A stretch of 64,000 bases of DNA, from positions 1 through 64,000 of the forward strand of contig MCFE01000056.1 of assembly GCA_002104905.1 (NCBI GenBank). The letters are read 5' to 3'. This document shows positions 42,082 to 53,070 of this stretch, piece by piece. Source of the DNA: Basidiobolus meristosporus CBS 931.73 (Eukaryota; Basidiobolomycota; Basidiobolomycetes; Basidiobolales; Basidiobolaceae). How positions within the stretch are numbered: the first letter of the stretch is position 1; the number at the start of each line of letters is the position of its first letter. The position numbers were made by a program, and so were the translations under genes. The notes under the pieces were generated by a model. That model did no database searches and was not told where the DNA came from. It worked only from the letters and a program-made list of their open reading frames with translations.

Positions 42082-42432
42082 TGTTGTAAGAGTCTTGGAG
42101 ATACTGGAAGTGATCTGGGAGGACAAGTAGATTATGTGGTTTTCACTTAATGATATATTGAATGTAAAAGTAGTATTTATGCTTTTACATGGTCTTGGCA
42201 TTACAAACATGTAGAATAGGTTAAGGAAGGTCCCAAAAACCTGTGTGCAAAGTTTGGGGCTGTTTGGACAACTTTGAGAATTTTTCTTGTTCTGGGTACC
42301 TAATATTATGGTGAGAATATTCTAAGTAAATCCCAACAAAGAATTTGGTCAGTATTCCCTAAGATTTGAAGGTGGTGATCTAAGTGACTAAGTCAGGTGA
42401 ATATTCAGGTGGACTTACAAATTTTGACAACA
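42082..42432 (-). repeat. 3' LTR of truncated copia copy 3
   Basis: 351 bp, TGTTGTAAGAG...TTTTGACAACA, next to ACTCACACTCAG (a polypurine tract on the minus strand) and the 3' end of a pol remnant. It differs from the LTRs of the near-complete element at several positions. Confidence 0.8.
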
Positions 42433-43724
42433 CTCACACTCAGGTCAGAATTAGGACCAGTCAGTGTAAACATTTAGCTAAGATATTCAAACTTGTCTCT
42501 AGCTAATGGTTTGGTAAATATGTCTGCAATCATTTCATCTGAAGGACAGTAAACTAAGCTAACTAAGTTATTCTCTGAAGCTTCACATATGAAATGATGT
42601 CTAATATCTGTGTTCTTAGCTCTAACATGAAAAGTTGGATTTCTACTTAACAGTATACATCCTTGATTATCTTGAAATAAAGTAATGGTGTTTTTTGACA
42701 TAGGCCTAAATCCATAAAAGGCGTTCTTAACCACACTGCTTCTTTTGTAGCTTCACAGGCTGCCATATACTCTGCCTCTTTGGTGGAAAGTGCTATGGTT
42801 GGTTGCTTTCTTGAATTCCATGAAATTACTCCTTGACAGTATTGATAGGTTTATCCTGTTGTGGATCTTCTGACTTCTAAATTTTGTCCCCAATCAGAAT
42901 CAGAGTATCCCACAAGATTCTGTTCTGAATCCTTATAAGTGTATCTTGAGCAGACATCAGCAGTTCCTTTTAGATATCTAAAAATCTGCTAAACTGCTGC
43001 AATATGATCAGATCCATAGTTCTGATTATGCTGGTTGACACCTCCAACTGAATATGAGTTATCTGGACATGTTCCAAGCATGCATACATCAGACTGCTGA
43101 CTATAGATTGATAAGGAAAGTTAGGGCTTTTAGATGGCACTAAGGTCTCTTAATTTGGTTGAGTTTTGACCAAGTTAAGGCTTGTCTCCATTGGGGTAGC
43201 TGCCAGTTTACAGTCTTCCATTTGGTACTTCTTTAGTATATCTTGAATATACTTGGATTGGCTTAGGGTGATAGTCTAGGTACTTCTGTCTATGGCAAAC
43301 ATTATCCCTAAGTAGTAACTGAGTTCTCCTAGATTGGACATCTTGAACTCTTTAGATAGGCTGGATTTAGTCTGTTCCAATGTTGCTAGGTAATTGGTGG
43401 CTACAATAAGATTATCCACATATAGAGCCAATAGAACTGGATTTGCCCTATCTGACTCATAGTATATACTATAGTCAGCATTACTCCTCTTGAAACTCAA
43501 AGATTCCAAATAATAATCCATCTTACAATTCCAGGCTCTGGGTGATTGTTTGAGTCCTTAAAGGGATTTTTTAAGCTTGCAGACCAAATGGGGGTTATCT
43601 TGGTCAACAAACCCATCTTGCTGGTCAATATACACATCCTTGTTAGGATATCCATTCCAAAATGCAGCTTTTACATCCATTTGATGTATAAAGAACTTAT
43701 ATTTTGCTGCAGTAGCCAACATTA
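42433..43724 (-). pseudogene. Truncated copia copy 3: RT and RNase H remnant
   Basis: It reads backward from the RNase H end (FQDNQGCILLSRNPTFH, DIRHHFICEA, DEMIADIFTKPLARDKFEYL) to the RT region (ALYVDNLIVA, LSYYLGIMFAIDRS). There are several stops and frame changes. The catalytic YVDD has become YVDN. It ends at the LTR of the next element, at a point matching about 45365 of the full copy; the upstream half is missing. Confidence 0.8.
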
Positions 43725-44074
43725 TGTTGTAAGAGTCTTGGAGATATTGGAAGTGATTTGGAGAACAAGTAGATTATGTGGTTTTCACTTAATGATTTAT
43801 TGAATGTAAAAGTAGTATTTATACTTTTACATGGTCTTGGCATTACAAACACGTAGAATAGGTTAAGGAAGGTCCCAAGAACATGTGTGCAAGGTTTGGG
43901 GCTGTTTGGACAACTTTGAGAATTTTCATGTTCTGGGTACCTGGTATTTTGGTGAAAATATTCTAAGTAAATCCCGACAAGGAATTTGGTCAGTATTCTC
44001 TAGGATTTGAAGGTGATGATCTAAGTGACTAAGTTAGGTGAATATTTAGGTGGAAAATACGAATTTTTACAACA
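43725..44074 (-). repeat. 3' LTR of the near-complete copia element
   Basis: 350 bp with TGTTGTAA...TTACAACA ends. It contains a promoter-like TTTATACTTTTA stretch and differs from the 5' LTR by one visible base in the same stretch. Confidence 0.9.
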
Positions 44075-44085
44075 CTCCCACTCAG

Positions 44086-47000
44086 CTAAATGTTCATACT
44101 GACTAGTCCTAATTTTGACCTAAGATATTCAAACTTGTCTCTAGCTAATGGTTTGGTAAATATGTCTGCAATCATTTCATCTGTAGGACAGTAAACTAAG
44201 CTAACTAAGTTATTCTCTATAGCTTCACGTATGAAATGATGTCTAATATCTATGTGCTTGGTTCTAGCATGAAAAGTTGGATTTCTACCTAATTGTATAC
44301 ATCCTTGATTATCTTGAAATAAAGTAATAGGCGTTTTTTGACATAGGCCTAAATCTGTAAAGAGCTTTCTTAACCACATTGCTTCTTTTGTAGCTTCACA
44401 GGCTGCCATATACTCTGCCTCTGTAGTAGAAAGTGCTACGGTTGGTTACTTTCTTGAATTCCATGAAATGGCTCCTTTACAGTAAAGAAAGGTGTATCCT
44501 GTGGTGGATCTTCTGTCTTCTAAATTTCGTCCCCAATCAGCATCAGAGTATCCCACAAGATCCTGTTCTGAATCCTTATAAGTGTATCTTAAGCAGATAT
44601 CAGCAGTTCCTTTTAGGTATCTAAAAATCCGCTTAACTGCTGCAATATGATCAGATCCATAATTCTGATTATGTTGGCTGACAACTCCCACTGAATATGA
44701 GATATCTGGACGTGTTCCAAGCATGATATACATCAGACTGCCGACCATAGATTGATAAGGAAAGTCAGGGCTTTCAGATGGCACCAAGCTCTCTTGATTT
44801 GGTTGAGTTTTGACCAAGTTAAGGTTTGTCTCCATTGGGGTAGCTGCCGGTTTACAGTCTTCCATTTGGTACTTCTTTAGTATATCTTGAATATACTTGG
44901 ATTGGCTTAGGGTAATAGTCTGGGTACTTCTGTCTATGGAGAACTTAATCCCTAAGTAGTAACTAAGTTCTCCTAGATTGGACATCTTGAACTCCTTAGA
45001 TAGGCTGGATTTAGTCTCTTCCAATGTTTCTAGGTTATTGGCGGCTATAATAAGATCATCCACATATAGAGCTAATAGAACTGGATTTGCTCTATCTGGC
45101 TTATAGTATATACTATAGTCAGCATTACTCCTTTTGAAACTCAAAGATTCCAAATAAGAATCTATCTTGCAATTCCAGGCTCTCGGTGATTGTTTGAGAC
45201 CATATAGTGACTTTTTAAGCTTGCAGACCAAATGGGGGTTATCTTGGTCAACAAACCCATCAGGCTGGTCCATATACACGTCCTCATCAAGTTCTCCATT
45301 CAAAAATGCAGTTTTTACATCCATTTGATGAATAAAAAACTTATATTTGGCTGCAATAGCCAATATTAATCTGATGGAATTAAACTTGGCTACCGGTGCA
45401 AAGGTCTCAGTATAGTCAAGTCCTTTTGTTTGAGAGTATCCTTTGGCTACAAGTCTTGCTTTGTATCTTTCAATTGTACCATCAGCCTTGTATTTTGTCT
45501 TGAAGACCCATCTGCATCCAATTGATTTTCGGTTGATTGGTAATTTGACTAAGTCCCAAGTTTGATTTTCCATCAGTGCCTGATATTCCTCAGTCATTGC
45601 AGATCTCCAAAACTTTGTCTGAGGGCTATTTAGGGCCTCTTTTACAGTCTGGGGTTCATCAATATGGACTGAATAGGCATAGGCTAAGTTTGTACCCTCA
45701 TTGATATAGTAATTTGGGCTATTTCTTGTCCGATTGGATCTCCGGGCATTTGATACTGGAATGATCACTTCTGGGATATTCCTGGGCACTGATTCTGGCT
45801 GAACCACGGTTGCAGAGTCCTCTGGAGTGAAAAAATTTTCATTGTTTTGCTCTGATTCAATCCTGACAATTGGTGGACTTGAGATTAAATTTTCGTCATC
45901 ATCTGATGTCATTTTTTGTGAAAATTTTGAATTTTCATCAAACAACACATCCCTGGACTTGATAAGCTTCTTTGCTTTGGTATTGTAGAGTCTGTATGCC
46001 TTACTCTCATTGCAGTAGCCCAAAAATATGCATTTTACACTTTTTGGCTCAAATTTTGACTGATTTCCGGCCAGTTTTTTGGCATATGCTGTGCACCCAA
46101 ATATTCTTAGATGTTCTGCACTTGGTCTGTATCCATACCATGCTTCAAATGGAGTAGAATCACGAAGTATTCTGTTATAACTCCTATTTTTAAGGTATAC
46201 AGCAGTGGCAACTGATTCCGCCCAAAAATCATAGGATAATTTTTGATCATGGATCATAGATCTTGCCATATCAATTATTGATCTGTTAGCTCGTTCTGCT
46301 ACTCCATTTTGCTGTGGGGAGTATGGTACAGTAGTCTCTTGCTTTATCCCATGAATTTTGCAGAAGTGGATGAAGAGTTTTGAGGTATATTCTCCACCAT
46401 TGTCAGAGCGTATTTTCTTGATTTTTTCACCAGTTTCTCTCTCCACCATGGCTTTAAACTCCCTGAGCTTAGACAGAGCTTCTTCCTTTCTCTCCATGAA
46501 GTAGACCCATGTGTATCTTGTATAATCATCAATAAAAGTGATTAAATACTTCATCCCGCCTAAGGATAAATTTTGCATAGGTCCACACAGATCTGAGTGA
46601 ATTAGATCTAATTTTTTCTTAGTTTTGATTAACCCAGAGCTCTTGAACGGTTGTCTGGCTTGTTTCCCATATATGCAGGCTTCACAGTGCTCCAAATTAG
46701 CTGGGGGATCAGTCTTTACTCTGGAAATTAGCTGATCTTTGATCATTTTGCGCAAATAATCAAAATTGATGTGTCCAAATCTCCTGTGCCAAAGCATTGG
46801 TGTTTCTTCATTTAAGTTACTTATATTGGCTTCCGGATATGATGGAATATAAGTCAACTTGTATAGGTTCTGATCTCTGATGCCCAAAGCAATATGAGCA
46901 CCATTTTGATCAGTGATCCTGCATCCAGAATTGTCAAAACTGAAACTGAGTCCTTCTGCTGTGGCCTTGCTTACAGAGAGTAGGTTCTTAGCTATTTCTG

Positions 47001-48057
47001 GTACATAGAGTACTTCTTTAAAGGTCAGTGTATGGCTTCCTTCACTGCTTCTAAGGTTTACTTGGATAGTTCCTTCTCCCACTGCATCAAGTGTTCTATC
47101 GTCACCCATGAAAACCTTCTTAATTGGAATTTCTTGATATTGGGTAAAAAGTTCTTTTTGGTGTGTAAAGTGTTGAGAAGCTCCAGAGTCAATATACCAC
47201 GTCTGAGAATCCTTGTTAGTGGTCATATTTAGTGCAGATATGAATAGTCTATCTTCAGTTGTTGCAGCATTTCCATATTCAGGCTTCTTTTGCTGATAAT
47301 CTCTCTTTTTGAAACACCGGTCTGATGTGTGTCCTTTCCTTTTGCAGTAGTTGCAAAATAGGTTGCTGTTGCCTTTGTAGGGTCTTGGGTACCTCCTTTG
47401 TTGGCTATCATTGCTTATTAAAGCATTTTCTTCTTCCTTCTTATTGGCGCTTGATTTTCTTAATTCTTCATCCAGGAGCCTTCCATATACGTAATTTAAG
47501 GTCAAATCTTCAGTTCTGGACTCTAGGGCTGATACAAGGCCCTGAAACTTGTCTGTCAGGCTATTCAGGATGGTAACTATCACATCCTCATCAGTAGTTG
47601 GTACGCCCACAGATTCCATCTCATCTACCAGCAGGGTAATTCTGTTAATTAGATTTTTCATTTCTTCTCCTGGCAGCATCTTTGTAGTAAAGAATTTTCT
47701 TCTCAGATACATTTTCTTGGCAGCTGAACATGACTGGTAGGTGTCTTCTAATGCCTTCCAGGCATTCTTTGCCGTTTTTGCTCTTGAGCATTGAATTAGC
47801 AATTTGTCCTTGACATTAAGGCAAATGCAGTTAAAGGCACTTTGTTCTTTCTTCTGGTACTTTAAGGCTTCCTCTCCCACGTTTTTAGGAGGGCATTCTT
47901 CTCCCATGACAATATCCCAAAGGCCTCTTTCTTGCAGCAGCATCTTCATCTTCACCTTCCACACTTAGTAGTTAGATCCATCCAACTTTTCAGCAGAGGG
48001 AAAAATTCCAGTAATAGCAGTAGTAGACATTGCAGAGAGTGACAGCTTGGTGCTCAT
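44086..48057 (-). pseudogene. Copia gag-pol polyprotein, interrupted by two TAA codons
   Basis: One frame of 1323 codons from the ATG at 48057, broken only by TAA at 47967-47965 (codon 31) and at 44448-44446 (codon 1204, just before PTVALSTTEAEYMAA). Order along the frame: UBN2-type gag; zinc knuckle CNYCKRKGHTSDRC (~235); protease WYIDSGASQHF (~290); integrase HHCC region (~420-455) and DDE core (FIDDYTRYTW, RSDNGGEY, NGVAERANRS); reverse transcriptase with YVDDLII (~1000); RNase H with SDADWG and DIRHHFI. This is the Ty1/copia order (integrase before RT). The second stop is one C-to-T change from a Gln codon. Without readthrough the copy could not make RNase H or full polyprotein. Confidence 0.92.
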
Positions 48058-48061
48058 AACC

Positions 48062-48383
48062 TGTTGTAAGAGTCTTGGAGATATTGGAAGTGATTTGGAG
48101 AACAAGTAGATTATGTGGTTTTCACTTAATGATTTATTGAATGTAAAAGTAGTATTTATAGTTTTACATGGTCTTGGCATTACAAACACGTAGAATAGGT
48201 TAAGGAAGGTCCCAAGAACATGTGTGCAAGGTTTGGGGCTGTTTGGACAACTTTGAGAATTTTCATGTTCTGGGTACCTGGTATTTTGGTGAAAATATTC
48301 TAAGTAAATCCCGACAAGGAATTTGGTCAGTATTCTCTAGGATTTGAAGGTGATGATCTAAGTGACTAAGTTAGGTGAATATT
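48062..48383 (-). repeat. 5' LTR of the near-complete copia element (outer end truncated)
   Basis: It matches 43725-44049 almost exactly, then breaks at GAATATTTA into integrase-coding sequence of another copy. The gag-pol ATG follows the LTR end by only a few bases. Confidence 0.9.
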
Positions 48384-50036
48384 TACAGCCGTAGCAACTA
48401 ATGCTGCCCAAAAATCATAAGATAATTTTTGATCATGGATCATAGATCTTGCCATATCAATTATTGATCTGTTTGCATGTTCTGCCTCTCCATCTTGCTG
48501 TGGGGAGTATGGTGCAGTAGTCTCTTGCTTTATCCCAAGAATTTTGCAAAAGTGGATGAAGAGTTTTGAGGTATATTCTATTGTAAAAGTTTGTAATTCC
48601 ATTTAAATACTCACCTAACTTGGTCACTTAGATTATTATCCTTGAATCCTAGAGGATACTGACCAAATTTCTTGTCAGGATTTACTTAGAATATTTTCAC
48701 CCAAATACCAGGTACCTGGAACATGAAAATTCTCAAAGTTGTTCAAACAGCCCCAAACTTTGCACATATGTTCTTGGGACCTTCCTTAACCTATTTGCGT
48801 GTTTGTAATGCCAAGACTATGTATAAGTATAAATACTACTTTTATATTAAATAAATCATTTAGTGAAACCCACATAATCTACTTGTCCTCCCAATCACTT
48901 CCTATGTCTCCAAGACTCTAACAACATATTCTCCACCACTGTCAGAGCGCATTCTCTTGATTTTTTCACCAGTTTCTCTCTCTACCATGGCTTTGAACTC
49001 CCTGAACTTAGGCAGAGCTTCTTCCTTTCTCTCCATGAAGTAAACCCACATGTATCTTGTACAATCATCAATAAAAGTGATTAAATACTTCATCCCGCCT
49101 AAGGATAAATTTTGATAAATTTTGCATAGGTCCACACATATCAGAGTGGATTAGATCTAATTTTTTCTTAGTTTTGATTAACCCTGAGCTCTTGAACAGC
49201 TGTCTGGCTTGTTGCCCATATATGCAGGCTTCACAATGCTCCAAATTAGCTGGGGGATCAGTCTTTACTCTGGAAATTAGCTGATCTTTGATCATTTTGC
49301 ACAAATAATCAAAATTGATGTGTCCAAATCTCCTGTGCCAAAGCATTGGTGTTTCTTCATTTAAGTTACTTATATTAGATTCCAGATATGATGGAATATA
49401 AGTCAGCTTGTATAGATTCTGATCTCTGATACCCAAAGCAATATGGGCATTATTTTCATCAGTGATCCTGCATCCAGAATTCTCAAAACTGAAACTTAGT
49501 CCTTTGGCTGTGGCCTTGCTTACAGATAGTAGGTTCTTGGCTATTTCTGGTACATAGAGTACTTCTTTGAAGGTGAGTGTGTGGCTTCTGTCACTGCTTC
49601 TGAGGTTTACTTGGATAGTTCCTTTTCCAACAGCATCAAGTGTTCTATCATCACCCATGAAAACCTTTGTAATTGGAATTTCTTGATATTAGATAAAAAG
49701 TTCTTTTAGGTGTGTGAAGTGTTGAGATGCTCCAGAGTCAACATACCATGTCTGAGAATCCTTGTTTGTGGTCATATTCAGTGCAGATATGTATAGTCTA
49801 TCTTCAGTTGTTGCAGTGTTTCCACATTCAGTCTTTTTCTGCTGATTATCTCTCTTCTTGAAGCACCAATCTGATGTTTGTCCTTTCCTTTTGCAGCAGT
49901 GGCAAAACAGGTTGCTGTTGCCCTTAAAGGGTCTTGGGTACCTCTTTTGTTGGTTATCATTGCTTATTAAAGCATTTTCTTCTTGCTTTTTATTGGCGCC
50001 TGATTTTCTTAATTCTTCATCCAGGAGCCTTCCATA
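48384..50036 (-). pseudogene. Copia copy 2: gag-protease-integrase fragment, split by a solo LTR
   Basis: It covers integrase (AVERETGEKIKRMRSD, QQDGEAEHANRS), the GAG-pre-integrase region, protease (YVDSGASQHFTH) and the zinc knuckle (CHCCKRKGQTSDWC, His replaced by Gln). The gag start is missing, cut off by the LTR at 50037. A duplicated short segment near 49107-49125 and several stops make it inactive. The 348-bp solo LTR at 48579-48926 interrupts the integrase part. Confidence 0.85.
48579..48926 (+). repeat. Inverted solo copia LTR with perfect 5-bp target duplication
   Basis: 348 bp in opposite orientation to its neighbours (TATTGTAAAAG...CTAACAACA), flanked by TATTC at 48574-48578 and 48927-48931. 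It sits inside the integrase region of copy 2, whose sequence resumes without loss on the other side. Confidence 0.88.
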
Positions 50037-50382
50037 TGTTGTAAAAGTCCTGGAGATATTGGAAGTGATTTGGAAGGACAAGTAGATTATGTGGTTCTCA
50101 CTTAATGATTTATTGAATGTAAAAGTAGTATTTATACTTTTACATAGTCTTGGCATTTCTAACACAAAGAATAGGTTAAGAAAGGTCCCAAAACATGTGT
50201 GCAAAGTTTGGGGCTGTTTGGACAACTTTGAGAATTTTTCTTGTTCTGGGTACCTGGTATTTTGGTGATAATATTCCAAGTCCCAACAAGGAATTTGGTC
50301 AGTATTTGCCAGGATTTGAAGGTAATGATCTAAGTGACTAAATTAGGTGAATATTTAGGTGGAATTGTGAATTTTTACAGCA
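50037..50382 (-). repeat. Copia LTR joined to the truncated gag of copy 2
   Basis: 346 bp, TGTTGTAAAAGTCC...TTTTTACAGCA, moderately diverged from the other LTRs. No target duplication is evident, so recombination may have placed it here. Confidence 0.75.
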
Positions 50383-50507
50383 TTTGTTGTGCCAAGACCA
50401 TGCAAAAGTATAAATAATACTTTGACACTAAATAAATCATTAAGTGAATACCACATAATCTACTTGTCCTCCCAATCACTTCCTATGTCTCCAAGACTCT
50501 TACAACA
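50383..50507 (+). repeat. Partial inverted copia LTR
   Basis: About 125 bp matching the end of the inverted LTR orientation (GTGCCAAGACCATGCAAAAG ... CTCCAAGACTCTTACAACA), head-to-head with the LTR at 50037. Confidence 0.7.
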
Positions 50508-50765
50508 AAAACCACATAATCTCCCTGCTGACCTAATCTCTTCTGATTTGCACAAAACTTTTGCAATGCCCAGAGCTTGAGAACTTTCAGACTGGTCTAA
50601 AAGCTTCTAAGCTTTGCACACATGCTCTTATGACCTGATATTTTGATAATATATTCCAAGTCCCAACAAAGAATTTAGACACAATATTACAAGATTCATA
50701 TGCTATGATCCAAGTTTAGCAAGTTAATGTAGTGTTTAGGTGCAATTACAAATATATAACAAAAT
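50508..50765 (-). repeat. Old copia LTR relic
   Basis: It has scattered matches to the LTR 3' half (CTGATATTTTGATAATATAT, CAAGTCCCAACAAAGAATTT, TTTAGGTGCAATTAC), ending ATATAACA. Highly diverged; the boundaries are approximate. Confidence 0.5.
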
Positions 50766-51820
50766 ACAGGTGCAAAGCTTGGTGGTTGTAAAGACATTGC
50801 AGATTCAGGGCTTTGAGAGCCACCGGATTGGTTGACCGGATACAACTTTCAGGCTAACTTCTAACAAGTCTCTGCTTACGCATGAATATTAGTAATTGTT
50901 AGTAGCTATTTCTGGACAAGAGTACAGCCAATACGCAATGTAACCAAGCACGGTATTGAAATTGCGGAGCAAATGTACGTATTGGTGATTGTTAGGACCA
51001 TTTTCCCGCCACATTCTTATGCAGAGGGTCGATGAGCACAGGTGTATTTCGGCTGACGATAAGCCACGATGTCTCACAGAACCTTTTAAAGGTTGAAAGG
51101 TTAATGACTAACATTAAACGGTAAAGAAAACTCTATTCAACACTGGCTATAGGCCAAGGTGTAGCTCACTTCAAATGGGGATAGTTATTGTTGGCTCCAG
51201 AAATGGCCATTTCCGGTCTAGAGTTCAACATCCCGTGGAGATAAAGTACGAGAAGATTGGAAATAGAGTGGAAATGAACGAAGGTATTTTAGTACCACCA
51301 TAACCTCAATGCCCATTATAGACCAAAAACCCTCAAATCAGGACCAAGTCGAACTAACAAAAGCATATTCAGCCATTTTCTTACTGCAAAGAAGATTGGG
51401 ACATGGACCAAAATAGTCGCCATGGCAATCAACCCGCAATCGAAACACCTCCATCCGATTTCACAGACCCAAATCGGAACACACGAAGGAAACAATGTGT
51501 TGCAATTTTCGATTAAAATAGACAGTCGGATACCCAAAATACCAAATCGGAACCTAGTTCCAGATATGCCTAATTGATCAGCAGGACAAATCTGGCCAGA
51601 TAAGGGCCAGAAATTTCCCATCTTCCCGGATGATGTTTTTCGAATTCCAAACAAAACCCAACGTAAACACTAGTCCGTAACTGGAACGAGGAGAACGTTC
51701 GATGTAGTACCATGTAATCTTATTATTTATTCATTACCGATAATTTAATATTCACTCTATGTCGAAGGGTGGGATGGTACCATATCCCCCTACGAACAGT
51801 CAAATGCCTAGAAAGATAGC
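50766..51820. other. Intergenic region, no gene recognised
   Basis: About 1 kb between the copia nest and the 3' end of gene D. A 112-codon minus frame at 51316-51654 has no recognisable features and I do not call it a gene. Confidence 0.45.
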
Positions 51821-53008
51821 TTAGGCCCAGTCACAGATGATGGAACCTTCGAAGGTCTTGCAAACAGTGCCAGGGGCGCAGACTTGCTCAATGGCCTTAC
51901 CGTTAGCGCAAACAGTGAACTTGGCGGATTTACCAGATTCAACGCATTGGTAGGTACCATTGGAGCAAGAGGCTTCAGTGGGCTTGGCAGAGTGGCCAAC
52001 AGTTACGGTCTTGGTGACAGTGAGGGTAACTGGTGCGCAAGTTTCAGCAGGCTTGTGAGCCTCAGTAGTCTTGTGGGCTTCAGTAGTGTGGTGGGTCTCG
52101 GTAGGCTTGTGAGTCTCGGTGGTCTTCTCGGTCTCGGTAGACTTGTGAGTCTCGGTGGACTTCTCGGTCTCGGTAGACTTGTGAGTCTCGGTGGACTTCT
52201 CGGTCTCAGTGGACTTGTGGGTCTCGGTGGACTTCTCGGTCTCAGTGGACTTGTGGGTCTCGGTGGACTTCTCGGTCTCAGTGGACTTGGGAGTCTCGGT
52301 GGACTTCTCGGTCTCAGTAGACTTGTGGGTCTCGGTGGACTTCTCGGTCTCAGTAGACTTGTGGGTCTCGGTGGACTTCTCAGTCTCAGTAGACTTGTGG
52401 GTCTCGGTGGACTTCTCGGTCTCAGTAGACTTGTGGGTCTCGGTGGACTTCTCGGTCTCAGTAGACTTGTGGGTCTCGGTAGACTTCTCGGTCTCAGTAG
52501 ACTTGGGAGTCTCGGTGGACTTCTCGGTCTCAGTAGACTTGTGGGTCTCGGTGGACTTCTCGGTCTCAGTAGACTTGTGGGTCTCGGTGGACTTCTCGGT
52601 CTCAGTAGACTTGTGGGTCTCGGTGGACTTCTCGGTCTCGGTGGACTTGTGGGTCTCGGTGGACTTCTCGGTCTCAGTGGGTTTGACGCTGTTTTCTTTA
52701 TACCAGGCGCAAATCTGACCTTGCAAAGTCATCAACTCGGTGACATGTGACAATGTGTAGGGACAGTTCATTGCGCACAAAGCAGTGTTATCGGTGAATT
52801 TGCTTTTCAAGGGACTTTCACAGATTAGTTCGATGGATTTCATAAAGTTAGGACTGCTTGGATCCTGGGTGTAATCCGGCATCAGTTTCTTGCCAGCGTT
52901 CAAGGCGCAGTCAGTAATACATTGAGTAGGGTATTTGAATGGGAAGTCGACAGCAGAGACAACAACTGAGGCGGCAAGAACCGCAAGGGTCTTAGAGGCA
53001 AAATGCAT
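51821..53008 (-). CDS. Secreted mucin-like protein D: six-Cys head, 36-bp repeat stalk, CBM19-like tail
   Basis: 395 residues, intronless. Signal peptide MHFASKTLAVLAASVVVSA. The head domain (QCITDCALNAGKKLMPDY, IELICESP, ALCAMNC, ICAWYKEN) follows the CFEM-like pattern but lacks cysteines 3 and 4. About 16 units of STETEKSTETHK follow (52110-52690), then a short THKTTEAHK stretch and the six-Cys CBM19-like module (ASCSNGTYQCVESGKS to IICDWA). Same architecture and presumed wall-bound role as protein C. By head domain it groups with E and F; by stalk repeat it groups with C. Confidence 0.88.
   Translation of the reverse strand: MHFASKTLAVLAASVVVSAVDFPFKYPTQCITDCALNAGKKLMPDYTQDPSSPNFMKSIELICESPLKSKFTDNTALCAMNCPYTLSHVTELMTLQGQICAWYKENSVKPTETEKSTETHKSTETEKSTETHKSTETEKSTETHKSTETEKSTETHKSTETEKSTETPKSTETEKSTETHKSTETEKSTETHKSTETEKSTETHKSTETEKSTETHKSTETEKSTETHKSTETEKSTETPKSTETEKSTETHKSTETEKSTETHKSTETEKSTETHKSTETEKSTETHKSTETEKTTETHKPTETHHTTEAHKTTEAHKPAETCAPVTLTVTKTVTVGHSAKPTEASCSNGTYQCVESGKSAKFTVCANGKAIEQVCAPGTVCKTFEGSIICDWA
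52110..52690 (-). repeat. 36-bp minisatellite in gene D (about 16 units)
   Basis: Very regular 36-bp units; differences are mostly silent A/G changes in GTCTCAG/GTCTCGG, plus two units with Pro for His. This is the most homogeneous array in the window. Confidence 0.9.
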
Positions 53009-53062
53009 GATGACACTATAAGTTATGACTTATAACTTTACTACTGAGCTGAACAAGCTGGG

Positions 53063-53070
53063 TATTTATA
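53063..53070 (-). promoter_or_regulatory. TATA box of gene D
   Basis: The minus strand reads TATAAATA, 55-62 bp upstream of the ATG at 53008, identical to the box in genes A and B. Confidence 0.55.

Larger units (their letters stand above)
43725..48383 (-). mobile_element. Near-complete Ty1/copia retrotransposon
   Basis: The 3' LTR is 43725-44074 (350 bp) and the 5' LTR is 48062-48383 (outer ~25 bp lost). In the overlap I saw a single base difference, so insertion was recent. A minus-strand polypurine tract (GAGTGGGAG) touches the 3' LTR. One gag-pol frame runs from directly inside the 5' LTR to just before the 3' LTR, with two in-frame stops. The outer end of the 5' LTR is replaced by part of another copia copy, so no target duplication can be read. 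Confidence 0.9.

Noticed and set aside
44446-47964. Treating the 1172-codon copia frame as a complete gene starting at MWKVKM
   Set aside because: The same frame continues upstream to the ATG beside the LTR and downstream through RNase H; both ends of this frame are premature TAA codons.
51316-51654. 112-codon minus frame
   Set aside because: No signal peptide, domain, promoter or repeat support; hydrophobic composition alone is not enough.
52110-52690. Could the regular 36-bp units be a CRISPR array?
   Set aside because: Units are contiguous coding repeats without unique spacers, in a eukaryotic secreted-protein gene.
51884-52750. 288- and 175-codon open frames antisense to gene D
   Set aside because: The same repeat-phase artefact; translations are monotonous GLVGLGGLLGLS or VDFSVSVDLW strings.
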